A DNA stretch of 64,000 nt from Acanthoscelides obtectus (Eukaryota > Arthropoda > Insecta > Coleoptera > Chrysomelidae): the NCBI GenBank assembly GCA_963669975.1, contig CAVLJG010000001.1:98956864-99020863 (forward strand), given 5' to 3'. The position numbers were made by a program, and so were the translations under genes. This document shows positions 1-12,886 of this stretch, one piece after another. The notes beneath the pieces were generated by a model, which worked only from the letters and a program-made list of their open reading frames with translations, was not told the DNA's origin and searched no databases. Numbering within the stretch: the stretch's first letter is position 1; the number at the start of each line of letters is the position of its first letter.

Positions 1-799
1 TTGGATAATTGCCATTACAACGGAGACAGAATTTGTGGTTTCTTCATGACGGGGCACCACATTTTTAGAGGCGTCATTCAGTATTTAAATGAATATTATC
101 CAAATCGCTGGATCGTTCGAAATGCTCCTGATCCTCGGAAATGGCCAGCAATACCTCCTGACCTCAATCCGATGTATTTCTGGTATTGGGCAGAACTTAA
201 AGGGATGGTTTAAGGGGCTGGTCCAATAACAACTGAAGCACAACTTCCCGAAAAAAAAATTAATGCGGCTGAAATAATAAATGGACAACTTCAAGGACCT
301 AGAGTAAGAAGAAATTGAATTCGTCGTAATGAAGCTTGTGTAGAAAGTGGCGGACGACATTTTGAACACCTTCTTTAAATACAAAAAAAATGCAGTGCGA
401 GTTTTAAAAAGAAAAACAATGTATGTATCAAAACTGTGTTCCCTATTTATAAGCGAATTTTTTTAGTACGTTCAATAAACTTTCACACACCAGGTGAAGC
501 GCTGAGACAGTTAGTGGTAAGTCCGTTTTTTTAATTGTTTGCATTTTACGAGTATATTATCAAATAATGAAATAATACCTAAGAGCCAAAAATAACAAAC
601 TCCATCTTTATTTACACTGCGTTCCGTCGGAATTTGTGTCTGGCATTGCGGCATTGTCAGATTTTATTTTACTTTAAAGCCGCTTTTCTCTAAAAAAATG
701 CCGTTTTGACCCCCATGTTATATGAAACTTTTTCCTTCTTTTAACCTCCTCTATCACCCATTTAAATAATGACTATCATAACGTTTACACCCTGTATAT
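1..799 (+). mobile_element. Tc1/mariner DD41D-type element, right-hand remnant
   Basis: Positions 1-378 decode to the C-terminal third of a transposase. They resemble the block around the second catalytic Asp (here decayed to FFMTGHHIF), then YPNRWIVRNAP, PPDLNPMYFWYWAEL and, after frame breaks, GGRHFEHLL and a stop. The third catalytic Asp of SPDLxPLD is replaced (PMYF). The element appears to end at acaccctgta near 799, the inverse of the tacaggg terminus shared by the other elements. The left part is outside the window. Confidence 0.7.
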
Positions 800-1349
800 G
801 AAGACGCAACTATTATTTTATACTATATACGGAGTATCCAAGATAAAGATCCTTTAAGGGATACAGCTTAGGTTAACTTAGGATGAAGTTGCGTCCTGCG
901 GGGCAAATTTGCAGGCCGTTGAGAAACGTGTAAAAATTTCGTGGCTTATTTGGGAAAAACTAAAATTTGGCTAAATCATTTTTATTATTTTCTGACTTTG
1001 TTGTAATATCAAAAAATTAATTAAACTTTTCTACTGGCACTTTTTAGGCACTACATGATGTTTTTGAATTTTGTGAAAAACGGTTCGGTTTTGAGAACAA
1101 CTTCATTTTTTTATATGGTCCGAAAAAAGTACACCCTGGATTTTTTATACTCATTGAACGATGTATCACAAATTACATTTATTTTCTTGATTATGAGTAA
1201 AATGCGTTTATTATAATTCTTCTGTTTTTTTTAGTAGGCGTTGCAAACAAATTCTTAACTTTCCGTAAATACCTGCCACCGGGCATTGTTATTAATGTAT
1301 ATTGTTAATATTGCTTTATTATCGTCAAAGGTGTCATTCGGTCCTTTTA

Positions 1350-2128
1350 GTAATAGAGAAAAATTCGACATTCATCAGCAAAATACTAAAAATACTGCAT
1401 AAATCTATATTGATAAATTTCCCGAAAGAATACAGCCAAGTAGGTACATTTTCTTAGAGTTAGCCCTAAATTTAAATGAATATTGTTCGTTCAAAAAGCC
1501 TGCTACATCTCGAAAAAAAGAATCATTAGAGGAAACTCACAATAGTGCTTTACAAGCATTTGCTTAGAACTCTGAGATATCAATTAGGCAAATTGAGAAA
1601 AAGGAGAAGCTAAAACTACAGCCCAATTTATTTTACTTAAAAATAGATATCACCCCTATAAATTCAGGATTTGCCAAGGACGTAGACCAGGGGATCTCGA
1701 ACGGCGCCAGGATTTTTGGGAGTGGTACAAACGAACGTGTGAAGATTTTAATTTCCCTTAAAAAAGAATTTGTTCCGACGAGAGTATGGTCACTAATAGT
1801 ATTTAATCTTTACTTTTGGCATACGTTAACAGCTGTTGGTTTCAACAGAGCGGTGCTCCTGCACATAACTTTAAGCATGTTCGAGAGTATCTTTCTCAGC
1901 GATTTCCTGGAATGAGGATTGGAAACTTCCGAGAAGTGTCCAGGCGAACGATTTAACTCCTCTGGCCTTTTTTGTTTGACTTTTGAAACTGATCAGCAGT
2001 TACGAGAATGTGTAATGGAAGCATTCAGTATAATTACACCAGAAATGTTACGTGATGTTTTGAATTCTACTGTTAGATACTATTTATGTTCAGAAAATAA
2101 TTGTATCCTACATGAACACCTGTTGTGA
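1350..2128 (+). pseudogene. Transposase of element N (DD41D type), broken
   Basis: Fragments in shifting frames give a helix-turn-helix part (SALQAFA, EISIRQIEK), then NRYHPYKFRICQGRRPGDLE, RRQDFWEWYKRTCEDFNF, the second catalytic region WFQQSGAPAHNFKHVREYLS (Asp changed to Ser), QRFPGMRIG and the C-terminus ending HEHLL and a stop. Several frameshifts and stops are present. It would have encoded the enzyme that excises and inserts element N at TA dinucleotides. Confidence 0.65.
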
Positions 2129-2810
2129 ATAAAGTAAAAATAATGTTAAAATGTATTCGTTATTCTGAATATCACTAGATTATGCATCAGTTTATAAAAT
2201 TTTGTTCATACCATTATACCGGGTGGTGCATCGAAAACGAAACAGACGCATTTACTGGCAGCTCAGTTTGGCAAATAATCACGTTAACACGTGCAGCCCC
2301 CTAGGCGGGGGTGACACCAACCCTAAAATCTTAAATGCAAAGAGGGGTCGAGTGATACCTTATTTTAAAGGTATTTCAATTCCCTTTATAATAATGTAAA
2401 ATACATGAGCTTCAGTTCAGTAGTTTTGAGGATTTATTGATTTAAAGCTTAAAATAGACTTTAATAGGTACATCAGATTAGTTTGTACTACTTTCAGAAG
2501 AAATTTGACTAAAAGAATTTACTTAATAAGTAAATGCTTTTCTTCACTACGCCCATGGTTTTTTTATCATTTTATTGTTGAAAGTAGCTATTGGAGCGTT
2601 GTTTTGTGGCAAAAAAGTTATTTCTTGACGAAAGATAAGGAAATATCTCGTACTTATTTTAAATAAGAAGTTAGTACATAGTTTGCGATTGATTTGACCA
2701 AACCCTGTTGCTAAAATAACTTGTAACGCTTTATTACATAAATTAAATTAAATAATCAGTGCGCTAATAGAACAGCAGAAATATTTAATGAGCGACATGA
2801 GAACAGTAAC

Positions 2811-3533
2811 GTGCATCGAAAATATGTTCTAGAACTTGTAGTTAAATTTCGGGAAACTGGGTCAGTCGCCAATAAAAAACGCAACATTGAAAATCCCATA
2901 AGGAACGAAGCAATAGAAGTGGGGGTTTTAGGGCAAGTTTATGTAGATCCTACGTTAAGTATCAGCAAATTGGAGACTGTGTGTCGTGTTAGTCGACGTA
3001 CTGTCCAACGGATTCTAAAGGCCCATAGTTTTCATCCGTATAAAATTCATCTGGTACAAGAACTTAATGAAGACGATGTTGATCGGCGATTACAATTTTG
3101 TGAAGATATGAGTGAACGAATTATAAACGATGAACATTTTCTATTCAACACTTGCTTTTCCGGCGAATGTTCCTTTTTCTTAAATGGCGTATTAAATCGT
3201 CATAACTGCCGATATTGGTCCGATTCTAATCCCAGAATTTATCATGAGGTTCATACACAGCAGCCACAAAAATTAAATGTTTGGGCTGGTATTTTTGGCG
3301 ATCATTTTGTTGGTCCTTTTTTCTTACCTGAAATTTGACCGGTGAAATGTATTTGGAATTACTGGAAGACGCCATATATCCTCAGCCAACATCATTAGAA
3401 GACCTGCGACAAAGAATTGTCAATGAGTGCCTTCAAATTACTCCTCAAATATTGTAAAATGTGCGGCAACGTTTTGAGCAAAATCTTTATTATTGCATGG
3501 AGAGTCATGCTGGCCATTTTCAACATTTATTTG
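2811..3533 (+). pseudogene. Family A transposase, copy A1, internally deleted
   Basis: It reads HRKYVLELVVKFRETGSV, VSRRTVQRILKAHSFHPYK, LQFCEDMSERI and WAGIFGDHFVGPFFLPEI, then shifts frame. Compared with A2 and A3 about 225 bp are missing near 3376, joining EDAIY directly to PQPTSLEDLRQRIVNECLQ. This removes the QQDGAPPH and SPDLSPLDFF catalytic blocks. The first catalytic Asp is also changed (SGECSFF instead of SDECSFF). Confidence 0.82.
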
Positions 3534-3586
3534 CCTAACGGGTCAGTTCATTCTTCATTTTTAAATTACTTTGCTGCCAAATGTAG

Positions 3587-3917
3587 GCAGCAGCGGTGGC
3601 CGCAGTAGTAGACTCTTCGGCCTCCTGATCAGTCGCCGTGCGCTGTGCGGGTTCGAGTCCCGTCCCAGGAGAAATTTTTCTCTTGGCTATGGATGTTGTG
3701 ATTGTCCGTAGGTGGTAGACGGTTTCTGACTGTCGAACGCGGAGGTACCACCCGGCGGATCTCGTAGGCGGAGCCAGAATGTGTGCATGTTGCATGCACA
3801 CGTGTTCCCTCGCCAGAGTCCGTGTGGCGTCCCCCCTTTCCCATGTATCCCCCTATAGCCCCACGGTACCCAATGGGTGCTTAGGCCTTAGGCGTTCGTG
3901 GTAGGTGGAGTATAAAA
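3587..3917 (+). mobile_element. tRNA-derived SINE, copy 1
   Basis: A 331 bp GC-rich insert in AT-rich surroundings. It has an A-box-like tggccgcagtag near the start and a perfect B-box ggttcgagtccc near 3650, the internal RNA polymerase III promoter. It ends in a short A run. The flanking repeats aaatgtag (3579-3586) and aaatgcag (3918-3925) look like a target duplication. The matching A2 site near 26629 lacks the insert, which confirms the borders. A diverged second copy is at 16900-17110. Confidence 0.82.
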
Positions 3918-6299
3918 AAATGCAGTGATCTCCATTAACGATGATGTATTAGTTTTATTTAAGCTTTAAATCAATAAATCTTCAACACTACTGAACTGAA
4001 GTACATTAATTTTATATCATTATAAAGGGATTTGAAATAAGGTATCACCCGAACCCCCTTTTCATTTAAGATTTTGGGGGTGGTGACACCCCCGCTTAGG
4101 GGTCTGCACGTGCTAACGTGATTTTTTGACAAACTTGTGTCCCCCTCGAAAACAAAATTGACGGGTCGGATCGTTTTTCAAAATAAAAACTGAGCTGCCA
4201 GTAAATGCGTCTGTTTCGTTTTCGATGCGCCACCCTGTAATCACATAACCTTACATCAAGCATTTGTTTAAGCCTACTTGAATAAAATAAAAAAATAAAT
4301 ACGAACACGTTTTTCTTTATCACTAAGAAAACAAACGTAACATGTGATACAAATACATCATTGAATTCGTAGAAAAAGATGCTACGAGATACAGGAGGGT
4401 ATACTTTTTTCCGGACTAATAAAGTTGATGATGGTTTCTCAAAAACGAAAGAACACCATCATGTAGTGGCTAGAAAGTGGTAATAAAGAAGTTGCATTAG
4501 TTTTTGATATTTCTTATAATAAAGGCAGAAAAAAACGATTTGGCCAAATTTTAGTTTTTCCCAAATACCTCAGTGCGCCATGAAATATTTACAAGTCTCT
4601 GAACGGCATGTAAATACGCCCCATAGAACGCAGCTGTTTCCTAATTTAACCTAAGCTGTATCTCCCATAGGTATTGAGACCCCCATGTATAGGATCCATC
4701 TTGGCTTATGGGGTACTGATAAGGAAGAGGTACCAGATGATACCCTATTCCGTTTGAAAAACCCCTCTTGGAATTTGAAGGGGGCTTGTTGAAAAGCATT
4801 GTATGCCATCAATCTTTATAGTACATTTTTCAATTAAAAAAATCCAATGAGGCGACGAAAACATCACTGAAGTTGAAATATGCTGTAAATTCCGTAAATG
4901 CGATTATGGCCTACGTGGAGCAATAAACCAGCGAAAAATTACATCACCGTTCTATACTCAGTTCCTTCAACGAAATGGGTGTCCCGAGTTAACAATCCCT
5001 ACACATAAACCATTAACGGAGTTAGGAAAGTTACTCCAACTCCAACTTTAAATTATCTGACGTGATTATTCCATTATCCACCGTGTAATTATATTAATCT
5101 ACACAAATCCCCGCAGTCCAAAAAACTCCTAACGAGGAGAGGTTCAAAAAAGTCCGAGTGTTCCAGAAGTTCCTTGCTGTGGGTGTGAAAACGAAGTTAA
5201 CTTCTATTTCAGTGTTTAGACAGATGCAGTTTTCTGTTAGTTCGGCTATATCGATATGGTTTTGTGACATATTCTTATGTTGTATTTCGGAGCTGAAATG
5301 TGTTCTGCGGGAACGCCTTAGATAGTTTTATAAGTTAGGCTTTTGTAATATTTCTAATTTAAGATTTTGGCCTATAAATGGAATATTATCTGTTGGGAAA
5401 TAAAAGCTATAAATAAATAATAAAGAGTTATTACCCAGAATCTGTCAATGGTCTTTGCCCAGTATATCGTGTCATACTATAGTCTATTTAAATGTCATTT
5501 ACTCCACGTTAAAACAAACATGAGCACTCTATTGTCGCTTCTATTAGCTAGTAGCTGCCTGCCCAGGAATTCAGAACCCACAGGCCAATAGAACCGCGTG
5601 AGTTCCAACGTCGCGCTGCCGTTTGTTATGATGGGGAGAAATTTAAAAGCATTGTTGGATCTTATTAGGATCGTGTTACGAACAGCGTCGCAAAACTAAT
5701 AATTTCAAAATTTTAAAAGACAGAAGCAAAAAATACAGGCAAGTGAAATGAAACTACCAAGAAGGATTGCGGATCTAAGCATTATAGACAAAGCGATTAA
5801 TGCAAAAATAAGAAAATTAGGTGTCATATATGTAAAAAGAAAAATACAAGTAAAGATGGAGAAAGAAAATAAGAGAAAAATTAGGATTAATACGTAGAAT
5901 GATACAACCTTTACACTGGTTAGATCCGGTAGAAAAGGAGCGGATTAAGCAAGTAAATTTCGTTGTTTGTTGGTTTGTTCGTACACGATACCCTACTCGT
6001 AGGCCATTTACGCCCGGCCCAACAAAGATGCAGCGCTGCAAAGCGGCAGTCGCTTAAGCGTTGCAATAGCTATTGGTCATTCGGACGTAAAACTACGAAC
6101 AAGTGCGGGATTTGACAGGATAGAACTCAGGTTCGGGGTATCGCCGGCACGCCGACGCCGGCAGTTGCTGTTCATATACGGTGCAAACCGAGCATGTGTT
6201 TATTCGTTAACATGTCGTCTACGAATACAACATATTTCTCCCAATGCTTGCTTCAGTCATGCTTCCTCTTCAGTGATGTCTCTTCCCCGTGACAAGACA

Positions 6300-6909
6300 T
6301 TTGAATATTCAGGCAAAAGAAGTTGTCCTTAACGTTTATAAGAGCAAAATTTTAGAGCATCCTGAAATGAAAATTCACGATATTTAAAGACGTGTGACGA
6401 ACAAAACAGGCTTATGTCCTAATACAATTTTTAACATATAACAGAATATAAAAAAAAACAAAAAATTGTCGCCACCACATAAGAGGCGGCATTACACAAA
6501 GCTGTTTGGTACAGTTGATAACTTTGATTGGAATGCCATCAGATGGAAAGTACCTACGTCCAAAAGGACCATAACATGTAATGTTATTGACGAAATAGCT
6601 AAAAATCATAATAAGACCATTTTAAGGCTACCGCCTTATCACTGCGAATTAAGTCTCATTGAAATGATTTGGGCAAAAAACTTATGTGGCTCCAAACAAT
6701 AGAACATTCAAATTTTCTGACGTGAAAGTTTCTTTTATGAAGCTGTCAACAGAGTGACGGCAAACTATTGGAAAGATTACATCCGTCACGTTCAAGAGAC
6801 AATCGAAAAAAAGATGTGGGATCTGGACAATATGATCGATACTCAAATTGAACCTGTGATAATTAAAATTAACCATTCTGACGATAATTCAAGTACTTCC
6901 AGCGAATAA
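6300..6909 (+). pseudogene. IS630/Tc1-like DDE transposase remnant
   Basis: The N-terminal helix region survives near 6310-6430 (QAKEVVLNVYKSKILEHPEM, then RRVTNKTGLCPNTIF after a stop). An internal deletion leads to the C-terminal catalytic part: VIDEIAKNHNKTILRLPPYH, CELSLIEMIWA. After a frameshift the tail follows (YEAVNRVTANYWKDYIRHV, IEPVIIKI, a Ser/Asp-rich end). The LPPYHC.L..IE.IWA block is typical of a widespread arthropod transposase with DDE_3-like fold. It is clearly dead. Confidence 0.7.
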
Positions 6910-9900
6910 AGAGTTGTGAAAAGTATGTACACTTCTTTGTATAAAAATAATCATTTATTTTGTTAGATTATTCCAAGACCATTGAGGAAAATACGGACCT
7001 GTACAATATCGCTTTTGGGCATGTTGTGTTTTGTCTGGGCGTGAATGAACTACGAATGGGGTATAGTCTGTAACTTGTTGGTGACTATAGTTTAAGATCC
7101 AGCCATATGGTTCAGTTTACATACCGTAGCAGAATGAACGGAATTCAGTTGGTCGGATCTCAGACCGCAATCATCGACAAAACGGTTGTACCGAAAGGGT
7201 AAGCTTACCAAAAGAGTAACATACGCGTTACGTAGGTACTCGATACACACTTGTAGATATGGCGGTAGAACCACTGGTATATGTCAGGCTAGTCACGACC
7301 CTGGTATCATAGTTACAATATAGTGGATAAAGGTCGTAATTTTTTTAGATTGCTTGAATTTGCTTTTCAGACTAATAAAGTAATTTAAATACGTCCTACA
7401 TTATTCGATTTTCTAAGAAAAACAACTAAATGAAGGGTACAGGCAAAGAATTGGAAATGACGCATTTTTTTTAGTTTCACGTTGGAAGCAAATCCTTGTA
7501 TACGATATTTTAATTCCCAATCGTTAGAATTTAAAATAAGTAAACAGATGGTGCCAAAAAGACATTTTTGTTAATGGCCGAAACGAAAAGAATTGGGAAT
7601 GTGTCCATGTATTTGAAGTTGAATAGATTTTCTGATTCAGATAATGATAAAATAATCAGAGTATTATTAACACATCAACAAAGAAATGAAAGAAAACTGG
7701 TAGAACCGCAGATGTAATGAAAAAGTTGCTACTTTCTTCTCATGAACAAGAGGCACCGTGTAATGTAATTGTTCAAGGTAAAAAGTTTTGAAAATGTAAA
7801 TAAACAAAGAAGTATTATTAAATATTTCAATTCATTGGGTAGTGTCAGTGAGCAGTACTTATATTTTTCAGAGCTTATAAATGTTTATTATGTGGAACGA
7901 AGAACAAGCATTAAGTTTGAAGATGAGACTAATTTTCATGCAGCTATACAGCTATAAAGTAAGGGTAAAACATTAAGATATCAACAATAATGTTATGAAA
8001 GATGTACCTGTATGCTTAGCATTCATTGCACTTCATGGAATTATCAAAGCAAAGGTTGAATATCTACAAAAAACGTAAAATCAACAGGGAAAGCTCCAAT
8101 AGATCTATGAGAAAAGCATGAAAATCGTAAAAAAACCGCATCAGAGATCAAAAAACAGAGATTCTAATTTCTGATCATGTGGTTTTTGTTCAATTTAAAT
8201 ATGCTCAATAATTAAAAGTTCCAATGTCGACAACACAACTATATTAGTATATAAAACATTTAATTAGTTCTAAGTGATCTCAATGAAAATAACATACATT
8301 CCCTGTTATTTGCCTGTACCCTTCATATGTTCTATTGTAACATTAATTTCCACTACCCTGACGACTGTGTACATATGCTGATCTGTTCATATATCTCTCA
8401 TCATTGCAATTTACAAGGCAAATATAATTTAGCGGTATATTTAACTGGGCTGATTATCAACTTGAATTGCAATATTGGAACGCTTCTATACCATGTCACT
8501 TGCAATCAAACTATTCAGTTATTAATTAGCATACACGCCAGAGTAATATGGCTTGCATTTCTTATGAAACATCAGACCTAAGACAAACTTTTGAATCATT
8601 ATAAATGTCGGATGAATGTATTATTTGTAAGTTGTACCTAATTATATGCGTTGCCGCAAGTTTTATTGGCTTTATGAAAATAGCTACAATATATTTTTCT
8701 AGGTCATCCTAAGCTACAGGAGTACGAGTCGGTCGGCAAATTTATAATAAATATGTCTGGCTTTTAGTATTTTCGAGCTGACTTGACAGTGGCCTGTCAG
8801 GATAGCAGCATTCACAAGATTCCACGATTAATAATTACATAATTTTCGTCATCACGAAAATGATTAAGAAAATTAAGAGAAAAACAGTTAAAAATAAATA
8901 ATCCCTGTTTTGCTACTCCAGTCGTTTAGATTCAGCTAAAAGAGCAATATTTTTATAGCGACAGGTACAGCTATGGCAATAGGCTATTTGACATAGTTTT
9001 GAAGTAGGTTTTAAATAGATAATATTCGCTCTATTAGACCAAAAAAATTAATACTATATTTTTCAGACCTCAAGGACTGTAAAGCTTTAATTTAAAAATA
9101 TATTTTTCTTAAACAGCGCTGTCCACCATATTAAGGTAATACGTTATACCACTTATTAACAGCTTGTAGCTCCAGCATAACCTCGCAAAATGTTAACCAT
9201 ATAACACATGACTTATATTAGTTTACATCAAAATATAGTATCTATCGTTATTGTATCGACAGAGAATGTAAAAACACATCGATAAACACCTCAGGAAAAC
9301 TGTGGATTAGAGTACCCCGGGAAATAAATATACGCGACACTATGTATTGCTTGGAGCATGGAGCTTGGATCAGATTTTATTGTCTCCCGGAAAAAAAATA
9401 GAAACCATCAATCTGTCAATTTTCGCCAAATTTCTGATTTTACGAATCCAACCTTTTTTCCAATCAAACGAGAAAACGATACGTTTTTACGCAGACTAGG
9501 AGTTTTTTTTTAAGAAAACAACGTTAGTCCACGATTGACATTCGGATGAAGTTTGTTTACAATTTGTATGACGTCATATACGTATTAAAAATAAAACATA
9601 TTTTTTTTTAAATTGGACTTATATATGCATCTTGCGCATTTAAAAGCTTAAATATATATATTTCGTTTTCCTAGGCCAAATACTCATTTATTCTTTGAAA
9701 TTAGATGCGTGTCAAGTACCCCATTGTAGTACAGCCATTATGACCATATTACAGCACCTGGCCCGGCTATATATCTCGGCTATATCAGCTAACTCTCGGC
9801 TATATATTGGCAATGTTGTCTGCAATGTGTAGACTTTTACCAGAATTTTTCATCAAAGGTGTAACAATCATTCAGTAATAATTGACGAAATTGTTCACAG

Positions 9901-10352
9901 CCACAGTTTACAATCTGACTGCAATATATGAAAATATGTCAAACATGTGTAGCAAAATAGCTGGGCCATACTAAAAACATTGCCACATATGGCTGGCAAC
10001 TAGATAACGTAGTAAAAATATTGCTCGCTTAGAAACGCTATGAGAACATTTTGCACCCCAAATGCGTATAGCGTACAGCGGATGTTTTCTATATCAGCGC
10101 AGATTTTGTCTGACACAGCTTGGAGATCATTGAATGTACATTTGAAAGAATTCTAATAGTAATTTCTTTTTGAGCGGAGGTAACCATTCGTCAGCATCTT
10201 GAATGAAACCGATTTTCACTTTTTACCAACATTTTATGGATGCTACTCTTCACGTAACACATTGACATGAGCTGAAGCGTTTTTTGATGTCTGAATATCT
10301 TTATTCATTATTTGCTTCAGTTTGTATTTCAGTTTCTGTATGTATATATATA

Positions 10353-12173
10353 TACAGGGTGTTTCAGTTTATTGTTACATAACTTTAAGATTCGATAGAA
10401 CTTTTAAAATTAATGCATAAAGTCTATATCAACATGGGTCGAAAAATGCGTGGCTTCCGAAATACAGGGTGTTTAAATTTACTTTCTAAAATAGTTTTTT
10501 TCTGCATAAAAAAGCTCTCCTGTGAGTTTTCGTTATAGTTAGCCATTTTTGAGATATTTCAATTTTTCAGGTTCGATGCATTTTTAATTATTTATGGGAA
10601 AATAATATTTTTTTTTTACATTTTCGATTTGGGCGTTACAAGTAATTAAGATGATGGTTTAGATTGTGTTTTTAAACACAGCAATAATTCCTAACTCCAA
10701 ATAAACACAAAAAAACAGAATATTGATTTGTTTAATTTTCCAATATTATTTTTAACAAATTAAATTAATTATTTACAACTAAATTGCTATTGGATAGTTA
10801 GGACAAACATACAAAATCTAAAGTAGTTGCTCGAAATGTAAACCCAATTGTTGATTATATATTTGCATGTTCAGCCTTTAAAAATTCCAAGAAGGTCGCA
10901 GCATTTAACCTTGCAGGCAAGGGTCCAAATAGTCGACTACGGTAGATACCAATCCACACGTTCACACTAAATTCATGCTGAAAATTTCTTTCCCGAACTG
11001 CATGCGGATTTTCATGAGACCAAATGAAAATTTACCACTCCACGTCTTGTGAAGCAATACTCATCGGTCCATAAAACGTTACTTAAAAACTCCCTATTAT
11101 TATCAGTTCTATCAAGAATCCACTGACAAAATGTGATTCTTCGTTCTCCGTCCCCTGGCTGTAGTCCTTGCACAGGTTGCAAATGGTAAGGACGTCTATG
11201 GTCATTTCTAAGAACACGGTGAACATGGCTTGCTGAAATTCCCAAGGCACCAGAGACTCTCCTAACACTGGTGGTCGGATCTCTATCAAACTCACCCAGA
11301 ATCATACGGGTAAATCTGCGCTGACAAACATTTATGTTTTGATCCCTTTGGAGATTTCCAAAACCATTTTCAATTATTTGGCGTTGCACTCTTACAAATA
11401 CTGAGCGAGTTGGATGTCGTCTGTTTGGGAATCTTCGTGCGTATTCTCTGGCTGCTTCTGCTGCGTTTCCATTTACAAAGCCATACACAAAATGAATATC
11501 CACTAAATCTTGATTGGAGAATAAAAATGGCATTTTTATAAAAATTACAGAAAAAACAGGTAAAAGAAACTAAATTTCGTGCATTCACAATTGCAAAAAA
11601 ACGTTCCAGGTTTCAACAGACAACAAAACTAACTGTCAACTAATTGACGTTTAACCTTATTCTACTTTCAATTTCAAAAATATTTGCAGGCACACTTCTA
11701 AAAATTATCGAGATACTGACTTTTTAACGTTATTTTATCATAGGTAATTAAAAATGCATCGAACCTTAAAAATCGAAATATCTATAACGAAAATTCACAA
11801 GAGAGATTTTTTATGTTGAAAATTGCGAAGAATCAGTTTTTTATTCAAAAAGAAAAAAATTGCACTAAGAAAAAATTTTCGGTCATTTTAATACGCTACA
11901 GGTACAGTAGAGAGCGCCCTCTAGCGACTACAGTAAAACTATGCCCATGGTTCGTTTTGTCGTACCAAAAAACCCTTGTATACCAATTTTCACTGTTATA
12001 CATCAAATATTGTTCGAAATATTTAAAAAAACTATTTTAGAAAGTAAATTTAAACACCCTGTATTTCGGAAGCCACGCATTTTTCGACCCATGTTTATAT
12101 AGACTTTATGCATTAATTTTAAAAGTTCTATCGAATCTTAAAGTTATGCAACAATAAACTGAAACACCCTATA
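10353..12173 (-). mobile_element. Element B1 (family B), deletion derivative
   Basis: The left end tacagggtgtttcagttt and its inverse at the right (aaactgaaacaccctata) border a 1.8 kb element. A second inner tacagggtgttt motif occurs about 110 bp inside each end, as in B2. The left repeat lacks a block of about 170 bp present in both ends of B2. Compared with B2 the transposase gene has lost about 330 bp of its 3' part. Confidence 0.85.
10860..11533 (-). pseudogene. Family B transposase, copy B1, 3' end deleted
   Basis: On the minus strand it starts MPFLFSNQDLVDIHFVYGF, an N-terminal DUF4817-type helix-turn-helix with the EYARRFPNRRHPTRS motif. It continues through VSGALGISASHVHRVLR to the first catalytic region (LWTDEYCFTRRGV). 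The frame then breaks, and the segments with the second and third catalytic Asp are absent, lost in the deletion near 10860. Confidence 0.83.
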
Positions 12174-12601
12174 TATATATAAACATAAAAAACATTTGGC
12201 ATTTATCTAGGCCTAGAACCCAGAACTGTCTACCAGTTTAAATACGTTGAATTTCAGTCTTAAGGCTTGTTTGGCATTTCAACCTAAATACTCCCGTTAA
12301 AAAGTGTACCGTGGCCGGCATTGAGTTGGTTACACATGAAACAGAAAATTTTTGGATATCAAGCGTACTTACAGAGCATATGATAAAGAATGTTGTACCT
12401 CCATGACTTCTCCATGGTAACGTCACCAACACAACCTACCAACAACGCACCTTACGTCACTTTGTTCAAACTGCAAGCATCTGGCAAGCAAAATTACACT
12501 TTGGCTCTATTTCTAAGTATTTTTCAGCTAAGCGAGCGGGACCACCAGGCTCCAGTTTCAAACATAGCTAACTTCACTTGATTAACATAGCTCTATTACA
12601 G

Positions 12602-12886
12602 TTCCGCCCAAGGTTAGCCCGTTCAGCGTGGAGGACAGTTTACACGTAGGTGACCGCGCCAGTCTGACGTGCTCAGTGACCAAAGGTGACCAACCTTTGA
12701 CCATAACCTGGCACAAAGACGGCCGTACAGTCGAGCCTGGACAGTCTGTGTCCATAACCCAAGTGGACCAATTTACTAGCATTCTAATGATATTGAGCCT
12801 GAGCCCGGAGCACAACGGCAACTACAGCTGCGTGGTGAGGAACCTCGCTGCCGAGGTGTCACACACCCATCATTTGGTAGTGAATG
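12602..12886 (+). CDS. Dscam2: Dscam exon, Ig7 alternative 1 (upstream)
   Basis: A complete Ig domain in one exon, 285 bp, phase 1-1. It starts after ctattacag (VPPKVSPFSV) and ends before gtaatg. Ig cysteines are in LTCSVTKGD and NYSCVVRN, with the core tryptophan in ITWHKDG. The VTKGDxPL segment is typical of Dscam Ig7, which carries isoform-specific homophilic binding. The next exon is a paralogue of equal length and phase, so the two are probably used alternatively. The acceptor is weak: the tract before it is mixed (attaacatagctctattacag), which would fit a regulated exon. The alternative reading is a constitutive extra Ig domain, but Ig6 normally has a different, non-KGD sequence. Confidence 0.93.

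Larger units (their letters stand above)
2217..4239 (+). mobile_element. Element A1 (family A, DD41D type), inserted in N
   Basis: Both ends carry the family A inverted repeat (core gcatcgaaaacgaaacagac at the left, its inverse plus caccctgta at the right), about 250 bp each. The left tip has decayed (taccgggtggtgcatcg). It contains a transposase with the segment holding the second and third catalytic Asp deleted, and a SINE inserted at 3587-3917. Related copies are at 25013 and 41811. Confidence 0.85.
826..4700 (+). mobile_element. Element N, DD41D type with about 300 bp inverted repeats, interrupted by A1
   Basis: Positions 840-1140 are matched in inverse orientation by 4390-4690. Shared words include gatacagcttaggtta, tttgggaaaaactaaaattt and cactacatgatg. 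Transposase remains lie inside at about 1350-2128. The A1 element (2217-4239), itself carrying a SINE, has inserted between the transposase and the right repeat. Outer borders are set by eye and are approximate. Confidence 0.65.
1..12601 (+). other. intron before Ig7 exons (incomplete at left)
   Basis: No Dscam exon is visible, so this intron exceeds 12.6 kb. It holds a DD41D remnant (1-799), element N with an inserted A copy and SINE (826-4700), an IS630/Tc1-like remnant (6300-6909) and element B1 (10353-12173). I see nothing recognisable in 4701-6290 or in 6910-10352, apart from AT-rich sequence and a short run of three ctcggctatat-like units near 9764-9806. The 12174-12601 stretch is unremarkable intron. 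Confidence 0.75.

Noticed and set aside
3600..3680. A genuine tRNA gene
   Set aside because: The B-box is good, but the flanks do not form a cloverleaf by eye, the unit is 331 bp with a target duplication, and a second copy lacks the tRNA part. A SINE explains it.
6300..6909. A domesticated transposase gene
   Set aside because: Internal deletion, an early stop and a frameshift within the catalytic end show a dead remnant.
9764..9806. Tandem array or CRISPR-like repeat of ctcggctatat
   Set aside because: Only about three imperfect units without regular spacers.
12390..12581. Open frame just before the first Ig7 exon as a coding exon
   Set aside because: It has no Ig or FN3 features, no fitting acceptor and donor with phase 1, and the acceptor of the Ig7 exon follows it.
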